A stretch of 13,241 bases of DNA from an uncultured Porphyromonadaceae bacterium (GTDB lineage: Bacteria; Bacteroidota; Bacteroidia; Bacteroidales; Muribaculaceae). The stretch is from assembly GCA_900555715.1 (NCBI GenBank), contig USMC01000062.1, positions 1-13,241 on the forward strand, written 5' to 3'. This document shows positions 7,323 through 13,241 of the stretch, piece after piece. A model generated the notes under the pieces. It was not told where the DNA came from. It did no database searches and saw only the letters and a program-made list of their open reading frames with translations. Numbering within the stretch: the first letter of the stretch is position 1; each line of letters begins with the position of its first letter. A program made the position numbers and the translations under genes.

Positions 7323-7898
7323 CTATTTTTGATATAGCTTGTTGTCAATGATGTATTTGTATACTCCGGCAGGCAAGAAACACGACATATTTCTTCCTTT
7401 CGCTATCGACTGACGGACGAATGTGCTCGAAAGATATGCCATGGGCGCTTCTACGACTTCGAGACCGTCGATGTGGCGGCTGGCGACAGGGTAGCCCGGG
7501 CGAAGATAGACCATCACGCCATATTCGTCGAGAATACGCTGTGCCTGACGCCATTTGTCGAAGATAGCCCAGTTGTCGCTGCCTATGATGAGCTTGAAGC
7601 GGGAGTCGGGGTAGCGTTCGCGGAGCAGGTCGAGTGTATTGATGGTGTATGACGGACGGGGCATGGACAGCTCTATGTCGCAGATTTCCACACCGGGGAT
7701 TCCTTTTGCTGCAATCGAAAGCATGGACAGACGCTTGGTGTCGGGCAGGAGCTCGCCGGGGTCTTTGAGCGGATTGCGCGGAGTGAGGGTGAGCCACACT
7801 TTGTCGACGTAGTTCCATTGCACCAGATATGACGCAAGCATCATGTGACCGATGTGTACGGGGTTGAACGAGCCGCCGAGAATACCGATGGTCTCCAT
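7323..7898 (-). CDS. nadD: nicotinate-nucleotide adenylyltransferase (NadD)
   Basis: NadD joins nicotinate mononucleotide and ATP to make deamido-NAD, the penultimate step of NAD synthesis. The 191-residue length fits. The nucleotidyltransferase signature GILGGSFNPVHIGHMMLA (5-22) contains the HxGH motif (15-18). Further family marks are LTPRNPLKDP (residues near 38-47), the PSYTINTLDLLRERYP stretch typical of NadD, LIIGSDNWAIFDKW, and the C-terminal LSSTFVRQSI, the ISSTxxR-type ATP-binding motif. It starts 2 nt downstream of gmk and ends 2 nt before the DUF5063 gene. A gmk-nadD pair is common in Bacteroidales. The gene should be essential and cytoplasmic. Confidence 0.97.
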   Translation of the reverse strand: METIGILGGSFNPVHIGHMMLASYLVQWNYVDKVWLTLTPRNPLKDPGELLPDTKRLSMLSIAAKGIPGVEICDIELSMPRPSYTINTLDLLRERYPDSRFKLIIGSDNWAIFDKWRQAQRILDEYGVMVYLRPGYPVASRHIDGLEVVEAPMAYLSSTFVRQSIAKGRNMSCFLPAGVYKYIIDNKLYQK

Positions 7899-7900
7899 TG

Positions 7901-8488
7901 TCAGTCTATTTTACCTCCTTCGACAAATGCCTCGATGAGATTGTGGGTCTGGCGGACGGCATCGGCGAGGACATCGTTGACTATACGTCGGTCGAATTCC
8001 GGAGCCCGCGATATTTCGTATGCCGCGCGGTCGATGCGCACGTCGATGACTTCCGGCGTCTCTGTCCCGCGCGACTCAAGCCGTTTCCGCAGAGTTTCGA
8101 GCGTCGGAGGCTCGATGAAAATGGTGAGCGCACGGTTTCCGTAAATCTCCTTGACACCGAGGGCACCGTTGACGTCGAGATCGAGGATGATGTTGTGTCC
8201 GGCATCGGTGATGCGGTCTATTTCGCTGCGCAGTGTGCCGTAGAACCGACCGGGGTACACTTCCTCATATTCTACGAAGCGGTCTTCGGCTATGGCGTCG
8301 CGGAAAGCGTCTTCCGACATGAAGTAATAGTTCACTCCGTCGACCTCGCCGGGGCGCGGCTTGCGTGTGGTTGCGGAAATGGAGAAGCCGAGGTTGAGGT
8401 CGCCCGGCTCCATCACGCCGTTGATTATTGTCGACTTGCCGCAGCCCGAAGGTGCGGCAAGTACGATGATTCTTCCTTTGTCCATCAT
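7901..8488 (-). CDS. gmk: guanylate kinase (Gmk)
   Basis: Gmk phosphorylates GMP to GDP with ATP and is needed for GTP and dGTP supply. The protein has 195 residues from the ATG at 8488; the next codon is also ATG, so it begins MMDKG or MDKG. The P-loop APSGCGKST (12-20) has Ala where most family members have Gly. The GMP-binding pattern TRKPRPGEVDGVNYYF (41-56) and the lid-type RGTETPEVIDVRI (140-152) are clear. The reading frame stays open upstream to 8893, but that part lies in antiparallel-free overlap with the DUF4301 gene in another frame, is Arg-rich and not Gmk-like, so it is not coding. The chosen start overlaps the DUF4301 stop by 4 nt (ATGA). nadD follows after 2 nt. Confidence 0.97.
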   Translation of the reverse strand: MMDKGRIIVLAAPSGCGKSTIINGVMEPGDLNLGFSISATTRKPRPGEVDGVNYYFMSEDAFRDAIAEDRFVEYEEVYPGRFYGTLRSEIDRITDAGHNIILDLDVNGALGVKEIYGNRALTIFIEPPTLETLRKRLESRGTETPEVIDVRIDRAAYEISRAPEFDRRIVNDVLADAVRQTHNLIEAFVEGGKID

Positions 8489-10020
8489 TGGTGAGCGGGT
8501 CGGAGAAGGTCGTTGACGGTTTTGACAGGGTTGAATGTCGATGCCGGAACCTCTACGAAGACAGTGTTCCAGTTGCTCATGGCGCCGTTCCACAGTCCGG
8601 GAAGTTCCAGCGCGCGCAGGTCGCGTCCTGCTGCCGACTTGGAGGATATGAAGCCTGTCTGCGGGTCGACGTACTTGGGCAGGTCGTAGTGATTGCCGTC
8701 GAAATCCTTGACGTAGCACACAAGGTCGACGGGGTTGAAGTAGCCTGCGCCTTTCATCATCTCTACGTTTTCGGCTTTTGAAGTGTCGATCTGAGTCGAT
8801 TCGAGAATCTGCGGAGCGATATATTTCCCGTCGGACGACCATGCGTTGTACGGCCCGCCGCCGGGCTCGCCTTCGTTGCGCACCATGCCGCATACGCGCA
8901 GCGGACGGCGGAAGATGCCGAGCAGCGCGTCGCGGCGTGCCGACAGGTCGTTTGTCTTGTCGAGGGCTTCGCTGCGGGTGAAGAGAATCTGCTCGCAGAA
9001 CTGTGTCGCCTTGTCGACGCTCGCTTCGTCGGGCGATGTGGCAAGCGCTGAGACAAGCTCTTCCATTGTGTCGCGCACGAGCAGAAGCAGACCGCCGATG
9101 AACTTTTTATACTCTATGGTGTCGGCACGGTGGGCGTCGCCGACGACATTGTCGATGTTCTTTACGAAAATCACGTCGGCATCGACGTCGTTGAGGTTTT
9201 CGATGAGCGCGCCGTGTCCGCCCGGACGGAAAACGAGTCTGCCGGCGTCGTCGCGGAAAAGCTCATTGTCGGGAGTCACTGCGATGGTGTCGGTCGACGG
9301 TTTCTGTTCCGACAGCGATATCTCATATTTTACGCCGTAGCGTTTTTCCATCGCCGGCACAGCCTGGGCGAGTTTTTCTTCGAAGAGCTTGCGGTGGTTC
9401 GACGACACGGTGAAATGAAGCTTCACTTTGCCGCCTTTCGAAGCTGCTGTCTGCGCTCCCTCGGCGAGCTGTTCCTCAAGCGATGTGCGCACGCTGCCGT
9501 CGGCGGTGCGGTGGAAGGTGAGGAGAGCTTTGGGGAGCTGTCCGTAGTTGAGACCGTCGGGCAGGATGATTGCGCCGACGAGTTCCCTGAACTTGCCTTC
9601 GTCGGCGAGTTCTCCCGGCGTTTTGCCGTAGAGCCGGGCTGTCGCCTGGCAGAGCTGGCCGTAGAAAGCGAAGTGTTCGATGCCGTCGACGAGCTGTGTC
9701 ACGTCGCTGCCTGCGGCGGGAATGTCGCTGTCGCCGTTGACAAAGGCGAACAGTGCCTTGAACATGCGCGATGCCGCGCCCGAGGCGGGAACGAACTTGA
9801 GCACGTCGCCGCCGTCGTCGAGGAAGCGCTGCCAGCGGTCGAGACACGCCCGGCGCATCGTGTCGTCGGCCGGCAATATGCCGTGACCGACGGAGGAGGG
9901 AGAATCTATCTTGAGGTAAGGAAATCCTGTGCGGAAACGGTCGAGCTGTGCTTCGACTGTCGCTTCTGAGATGCCTTTGGAGCGTAGCTGCTCCAGATCG
10001 GCGGCGGTGAATTGTGTCAT
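8485..10020 (-). CDS. DUF4301 protein, probable UDP-sugar pyrophosphorylase-like nucleotidyltransferase
   Basis: This 511-residue cytoplasmic protein is recognised as the DUF4301 family. Read for motifs, it looks like a GT-A nucleotidyltransferase: VPASGAASRMFKAL (77-90) resembles the GxGTRM nucleotide loop; PKALLTFHRTADG (163-175) resembles the PKxLxP motif before the sugar site; SEQKPSTDTIAV (237-248) and PGGHGALIENL (266-276) resemble the region of UDPGP enzymes that holds the base and sugar; FVKNIDN (285-291) resembles their metal-binding FVxNxDN; and FNPVKTVNDLL (496-506) resembles FxPVKTxxDLL of eukaryotic UDP-glucose pyrophosphorylase, making Lys500 the candidate catalytic lysine. CGMVRNEGEPGGGPYNAW (377-394) looks specific to DUF4301. 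The function is inferred and the substrate unknown. It is the first gene of the operon and has a consensus promoter 29-59 nt upstream. The family name is firmer than the proposed activity. Confidence 0.88.
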   Translation of the reverse strand: MTQFTAADLEQLRSKGISEATVEAQLDRFRTGFPYLKIDSPSSVGHGILPADDTMRRACLDRWQRFLDDGGDVLKFVPASGAASRMFKALFAFVNGDSDIPAAGSDVTQLVDGIEHFAFYGQLCQATARLYGKTPGELADEGKFRELVGAIILPDGLNYGQLPKALLTFHRTADGSVRTSLEEQLAEGAQTAASKGGKVKLHFTVSSNHRKLFEEKLAQAVPAMEKRYGVKYEISLSEQKPSTDTIAVTPDNELFRDDAGRLVFRPGGHGALIENLNDVDADVIFVKNIDNVVGDAHRADTIEYKKFIGGLLLLVRDTMEELVSALATSPDEASVDKATQFCEQILFTRSEALDKTNDLSARRDALLGIFRRPLRVCGMVRNEGEPGGGPYNAWSSDGKYIAPQILESTQIDTSKAENVEMMKGAGYFNPVDLVCYVKDFDGNHYDLPKYVDPQTGFISSKSAAGRDLRALELPGLWNGAMSNWNTVFVEVPASTFNPVKTVNDLLRPAHQ

Positions 10021-10048
10021 GGTGTGTTTATGTTTGGTTCTTTGAAGC

Positions 10049-10079
10049 CAAAATTACAAAAATTCCGCCTCACGACAAA
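10049..10079 (-). promoter_or_regulatory. promoter of the seven-gene operon
   Basis: On the minus strand, TTTG (10076-10079) is followed by exactly 19 nt and then TAATTTTG (10049-10056). This is a full match to the Bacteroidetes primary-sigma promoter TTTG-N19-TAnnTTTG. Transcription should begin near 10042, giving a leader of about 20 nt before the DUF4301 ATG at 10020. The -33 TTTG lies in the T-tract of the preceding CotH terminator. No operator-like inverted repeat is seen, which fits constitutive expression of housekeeping genes. Confidence 0.82.
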
Positions 10080-10123
10080 AAAAATCCGCAGCAACGGCAT
10101 TGCAACGGCTGCCGGTGCTGCGG
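10077..10123 (-). terminator. intrinsic terminator of the CotH-like gene
   Basis: Downstream of the CotH-like stop (10175), the minus strand reads CCGCAGCA (10116-10123) and later TGCTGCGG (10086-10093), an 8-bp GC-rich stem. After one mismatch the stem continues with CGGCA/TGCCG around a loop of about 10 nt. It is followed by A and then eight T (10077-10084). This is a textbook Rho-independent terminator and it overlaps the next promoter by three bases. Confidence 0.9.
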
Positions 10124-10174
10124 TTCTTTACATTTTTGTGGCTTATCGTTTTCCCGATCTGATATGAGGAGCGC

Positions 10175-12079
10175 TCAGAAGCGGATTTTGCGGACTGCCG
10201 CTCCCCGGCGTTCGATTACGATGCTTCCGGGCGCGGGGCGGGAAAGCCGTATGCCGGTGAGATCGTAATATTCTGCCGGCGCATCAGAGTCTGCCGCCAC
10301 ATTGCCCACTCCTGCGCCGATGTAGTCGGGGAGGGGAGCGGCAGGCGTGGCGTCGCGCTCCGGCTCAGCGGCGGGGGCGGAGAGAGCTGTGTAGTCGCCC
10401 AGACGGGAGCGGAGGAAGGAAAGTTTGTCGTGCAGATGGCTCAGGACGGCGTTCTTGCGGCCTTCCATGTCGGAATTGTCTGCCACGGAGGCACCGCCGT
10501 CGGGCTTAGGCTCATTTTTCCAGCGCTGCCGGTCGGCTTTCGCGGCTGCGGCGATGCGGCCGGCGTATGCGGCGATGTCGTCCTCGAGACCTTCGTAGCA
10601 GCTTGACATGAACCACATCCATGTCCGGCTCACTTTGTCGTTGAACGTGCTGTTGACGCGCAAGGACGGAATCCACGTGGAGCCATAAGGAGCGTGGCGG
10701 TAGAAAAAGTCGTCGGTCGGTCCGTTGAAAGCGTTGCCGAAGTCCCACAGCGGCGAGAAATGCCACTTGCAGCCCTCGCCGCGGTCGCGGAAGAGATATG
10801 TCGAGCCATGGTATGCCTCGGTGTGCGACACTATTTCCTCTACCAAGTAGTAGCGGGCGGCATCGTCGAGGTCGACATATTTCCATGTATCGTCCGAGTT
10901 GGCGCCGATGGCGTCGTTGATAGCGCTGAACTGATCGGCGACGAACCGGCGCTGAATGTCCGAGTATTCTTCGGGCGTGTCGAACGTAATGCGAAGGCGG
11001 TCGGCATAGCTGATGCCTGAGCCTGCCGCTACGCTCTCTTCCATGCGTATCTGGTTGTCTTCGTCGTAGTTGTCGAGCTCGACGATATATCCTCCCGAGA
11101 CGAGTGCCGGGTCGGACACATTGTCGCCCAGCTCGCTGATGCTGACGCGGTCGTCGCCGACTCGTATCGACTCGGTCAGGAAATAAAGTCCGCGGTAGTT
11201 GCCGTTGATGACGAGTTCGACAGGCTGCTGCCACGGCGTCCATGGCAGCCCTATGCGGCGTCCGAGGCTGAAGCCGGTGAAGTTGCGCAGATAGCCGTAG
11301 TTGTCGTCGGCATGGGCAAGCAATGCAAAGTGCTTGCCCATGCTCATCCCGAGCATCTTCTGTTTTTTGCCAAGCTTGATTTTGAAGGGTTTCTTGGCAA
11401 AACCGACGCGCGTCCAGTTGCCGCGCGCTTTTATCTCGAGCGGCAGCGGTTCTTCTTCGCTGCCTATGGATTTGCCGCCTTCTTCTTCGAGCCATGCGCA
11501 GCCGTTCATGTCGAGCCAGTAGTCGGCGAAGCTGAAATAGTTCTTGTGGGCAAGATTGGTGCTTATAATTTCATTGTTTAGCGTCGAGTGGCTTTCGTCG
11601 GTGTAGACGTTGATATGGAGAACAGGCAGCGTGCCCGAAAGCATACCGGTCGTCTCGTCCGGCGCCGGTGGCGGAACCGCGGGAAGAGGTGCTCCGTCAG
11701 CGGCGATTTCGAGATAGGTGTCGGCTCCGTCGCGGTTGACAAAGCGCAGGTTCACGTCGTGAAGAGTCGTAGCGCATGAGAAATTACGCCCGCTGCGGGC
11801 CATCACGAAGTTTCCGCCGGCAGCGACGTCGCATGATTGTTCTTTGCTGCCGTAGTCGACTGTCGACCAGTCGCCTGTGGCTATCTTGAACTCACCGTAA
11901 AGGCTTTCGACATGGAGAGTGTATACTCCTTCCGACTGCTCGGTGAAACGGTACGTGTCGCTGATTCCCCAGCTGCCGGATACGTCGCCGCGCAGATAAA
12001 CTGTCGGACCGGCATAGAGTGCCGGCGTTGCCGCAGAACATAGTAATGTTGTGGCTAATAGTAAGGTTCTTGTATTCAT
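10175..12079 (-). CDS. secreted CotH kinase-like protein with N-terminal SusE/F-like module
   Basis: CotH proteins are atypical protein kinases first known from Bacillus spore coats; relatives occur in non-sporing bacteria with unknown targets. These 634 residues start with a signal peptide likely cut after ALYA (residue 23). Residues about 25-127 form a beta-rich module (VYLRGDVSGSWG, GVYTLHVESLYGEFKIATGDW) resembling the starch-binding modules of SusE/SusF. A Pro-rich linker (about 131-141) leads to the CotH domain (about 150-565), with LEIKARGNW (214-222), KKPFKIKL (229-236), LVINGNYRGLYFLTESI (289-305), GGYIVELDN (329-337) and HFSPLWDFGNAF (440-451), the latter holding the Asp and Asn expected at the metal site. 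The last 32 residues (EYYDLTGIRL... to KIRF) match a C-terminal tail frequent in secreted Bacteroidales proteins. The gene has its own terminator and is divergent from a GH3 gene. Kinase activity is inferred from family only. Confidence 0.88.
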   Translation of the reverse strand: MNTRTLLLATTLLCSAATPALYAGPTVYLRGDVSGSWGISDTYRFTEQSEGVYTLHVESLYGEFKIATGDWSTVDYGSKEQSCDVAAGGNFVMARSGRNFSCATTLHDVNLRFVNRDGADTYLEIAADGAPLPAVPPPAPDETTGMLSGTLPVLHINVYTDESHSTLNNEIISTNLAHKNYFSFADYWLDMNGCAWLEEEGGKSIGSEEEPLPLEIKARGNWTRVGFAKKPFKIKLGKKQKMLGMSMGKHFALLAHADDNYGYLRNFTGFSLGRRIGLPWTPWQQPVELVINGNYRGLYFLTESIRVGDDRVSISELGDNVSDPALVSGGYIVELDNYDEDNQIRMEESVAAGSGISYADRLRITFDTPEEYSDIQRRFVADQFSAINDAIGANSDDTWKYVDLDDAARYYLVEEIVSHTEAYHGSTYLFRDRGEGCKWHFSPLWDFGNAFNGPTDDFFYRHAPYGSTWIPSLRVNSTFNDKVSRTWMWFMSSCYEGLEDDIAAYAGRIAAAAKADRQRWKNEPKPDGGASVADNSDMEGRKNAVLSHLHDKLSFLRSRLGDYTALSAPAAEPERDATPAAPLPDYIGAGVGNVAADSDAPAEYYDLTGIRLSRPAPGSIVIERRGAAVRKIRF

Positions 12080-12110
12080 TATCGGTATAATCTCTGAATG
12101 TCGAACGGTA

Positions 12111-12118
12111 AAAACATA
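12111..12118 (-). promoter_or_regulatory. weak candidate -7 element for the CotH-like gene
   Basis: The minus strand reads TATGTTTT, 7 of 8 with TAnnTTTG, with a start point predicted near 12104 and a leader of about 25 nt. The nearest upstream TTG is about 22 nt away, longer than the usual 19. This is the best candidate in the 106-nt divergent gap, but it is weak. Confidence 0.3.
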
Positions 12119-12158
12119 TTTTTATTGCCTCCCGCCTTAACAATCGGAAACAAATCCT

Positions 12159-12166
12159 TAACTTTG
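12159..12166 (+). promoter_or_regulatory. -7 promoter element for the GH3 gene
   Basis: TAACTTTG is an exact TAnnTTTG match, 19 nt before the ATG at 12186, giving a very short leader of about 12 nt. The expected -33 position (12136-12139) reads CTTA, not TTTG. A 7-nt direct repeat CCTTAAC (12135-12141 and 12156-12162, 21 nt apart) covers both promoter positions and could be a regulator site. Confidence 0.5.
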
Positions 12167-12185
12167 CAAATATTCAAAGACAGAA

Positions 12186-13241
12186 ATGACAGATACCCCT
12201 ATCCCCGCATATCTTGATCCCTCAAAGCCAATAGAAGTTAGGGTCGACGACGCTCTCGGGCGCATGACGCTCGAAGAGAAAGTGGCGATGTGCCATGCGC
12301 AAAGCAAGTTTTCAAGCCCGGGATGTCCGCGCCTTGGCATACCCGAGCTGTGGATGAGCGACGGACCGCACGGCATACGTGCCGAAATCTGCTGGAATTC
12401 ATGGGACTATGCCGGATGGACAAACGATGCTATCACCGCTTTTCCTGCGCTGACAGCCCTCGCCGCAACATGGAATCCGGAGCTGGCGGCGCTCTACGGC
12501 GGATGCCTCGGCGAAGAAGCGCGCTACCGGCATAAGGACGTCATTCTCGGCCCGGGAGTCAACATCTGCAGGACACCTTTAGGAGGACGCAACTTTGAGT
12601 ATATGGGCGAAGATCCTTTCCTCGCCGGTGAAATGGCGGTGCCTTACATTAAAGCCCTTCAGGAAAAAGGCGTGGCTGCGTGCATGAAACATTTTGCGCT
12701 GAACAATCAGGAGAAATGGCGAGGGAACGTCAATGTCAGGCTTTCTGAACGCGCGCTTTACGAAATCTATCTTCCGGCATTCCGACGCGGAGTCGTCGAC
12801 GGCGGCGCATGGGCTGTGATGGGTGCTTACAACAGAATATGGAACGAGCACTGCTGTCACAACGACAGGCTTCTCAACGGCATCCTGAAAGGCGAGTGGG
12901 GCTTCGACGGCTGCGTGATTACCGACTGGGGCGGCGCCCACAGCACACGCGAGGCGGCGCTCAAGGGGCTCGATATCGAAATGGGCACCGGAACAAACGG
13001 TCTTACCAGCGAGGGTGAGTTTACCTTCGATGACTATTACCTCGGACGTCCCTATCTCGAACAGCTGCAGACGGGTGAGCTCCCTGTGGAGACAATCGAC
13101 GACAAAGCCCGGCGCATCCTAAGACTCATATTCCGTACGGCGATGAACCCGGTGCGTCCGTTTGGCTCTGTGGCATCCGAAAGGCACTACGAAGTGGCTA
13201 AAGCCATTGCCGACGAATCTATTGTGCTGCTAAAGAACGAC
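12186..13241 (+). CDS. GH3 family beta-glycosidase, N-terminal part (cut by window edge)
   Basis: GH3 enzymes hydrolyse beta-linked glucose, xylose or N-acetylglucosamine from glycans or oligosaccharides. The 352 residues present cover the whole (beta/alpha)8-type first domain and the first residues of the second domain (ADESIVLLKND). Active-site residues map well: Asp59 in MSDGPHG (57-63), Arg135 in GGRNFEYMGEDP (133-144), Lys168-His169 in MKHFALNNQE (167-176) and the nucleophile Asp247 in VITDWGG (244-250). The acid/base Glu would be in the missing second domain. The reading frame has a stop (TAA, 12159-12161) shortly upstream and no earlier start, so the protein starts MTDTPIPAYLDPS without a signal peptide and is probably cytoplasmic, unlike the exported BglX type. 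It would then act on imported oligosaccharides. Substrate not decided. Downstream genes, which might show a utilisation locus, lie outside the window. Confidence 0.93.
   Translation, partial: MTDTPIPAYLDPSKPIEVRVDDALGRMTLEEKVAMCHAQSKFSSPGCPRLGIPELWMSDGPHGIRAEICWNSWDYAGWTNDAITAFPALTALAATWNPELAALYGGCLGEEARYRHKDVILGPGVNICRTPLGGRNFEYMGEDPFLAGEMAVPYIKALQEKGVAACMKHFALNNQEKWRGNVNVRLSERALYEIYLPAFRRGVVDGGAWAVMGAYNRIWNEHCCHNDRLLNGILKGEWGFDGCVITDWGGAHSTREAALKGLDIEMGTGTNGLTSEGEFTFDDYYLGRPYLEQLQTGELPVETIDDKARRILRLIFRTAMNPVRPFGSVASERHYEVAKAIADESIVLLKND

Noticed and set aside
7901..8893. 330-residue open frame extending Gmk upstream by 135 residues
   Set aside because: The extension is Arg-rich, not Gmk-like, and lies entirely within the DUF4301 coding region in another frame. 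The Gmk start at 8488 gives the normal family length and an ATGA overlap.
9130..9969. 279-residue plus-strand open frame opposite the DUF4301 gene
   Set aside because: A shadow of the high-GC coding strand: no family resemblance, no promoter, and the opposite strand encodes a well-conserved protein.
10512..11495. 327-residue minus-strand open frame inside the CotH-like gene
   Set aside because: Extremely Arg/His-rich composition typical of a shifted frame, while the overlapping frame matches CotH throughout.
10175..12079. CotH-like gene as evidence of sporulation
   Set aside because: No other spore gene is present and all neighbours are of Bacteroidales type. CotH homologues are known outside spore formers.
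1..13241. Defence island, prophage, integrative element or CRISPR array
   Set aside because: No integrase, transposase, nuclease, toxin-antitoxin pair, terminal repeats or spaced repeat array is seen, and gene content and codon style are uniform.

Overview
The window reads as chromosomal DNA of a gut Bacteroidales bacterium, most likely Muribaculaceae-like (inference). Pointers are moderately high GC, near absence of Shine-Dalgarno sequences, promoter cores of the Bacteroidetes type (TTTG about 19 nt from TAnnTTTG), the families DUF4136, DUF4301 and DUF5063, and the RuvA, NadD and AguA/AguB types present. Ten complete genes and two partial genes (one at each edge) cover nearly all of it. I see no tRNA, rRNA, CRISPR array, insertion sequence or phage gene.

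Layout: (1) positions 1-1553, minus strand: a polyamine operon made of a small acidic conserved protein, agmatine deiminase (aguA) and N-carbamoylputrescine amidase (aguB, cut by the left edge), all joined by 4-nt ATGA overlaps. Its products convert agmatine to putrescine. (2) 1726-2340, plus strand: a DUF4136 lipoprotein, followed by a hairpin terminator shared with the converging operon. (3) 2390-10020, minus strand: a tightly packed seven-gene operon in the order DUF4301 protein, gmk, nadD, DUF5063 protein, M18 aminopeptidase, GH89 alpha-N-acetylglucosaminidase lipoprotein, ruvA. Every junction is an overlap of 4-8 nt or a gap of 2 nt. A consensus Bacteroidetes promoter lies just upstream of the first gene. 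(4) 10175-12079, minus strand: a secreted CotH-like protein with its own strong intrinsic terminator. The T-tract of that terminator supplies the -33 element of the next operon's promoter. (5) 12186 to the right edge, plus strand: a GH3 beta-glycosidase without a signal peptide, cut by the window end, divergent from the CotH-like gene.

The most notable point is the DUF4301 protein. Read through, it carries in order what look like the motifs of UDP-sugar pyrophosphorylases (GT-A nucleotidyltransferases), ending in a PVKT..DLL lysine motif. A second point is that an exported mucin- or heparan-type glycan hydrolase (GH89) is locked by overlapping codons inside an operon of nucleotide, NAD and DNA-repair genes instead of a polysaccharide utilisation locus. 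The CotH-like protein, with a SusE/F-like front module and a Bacteroidales C-terminal tail, is a third candidate for unusual biology. I found no convincing defence island or other wholly new multigene system; the rest is ordinary core genome.
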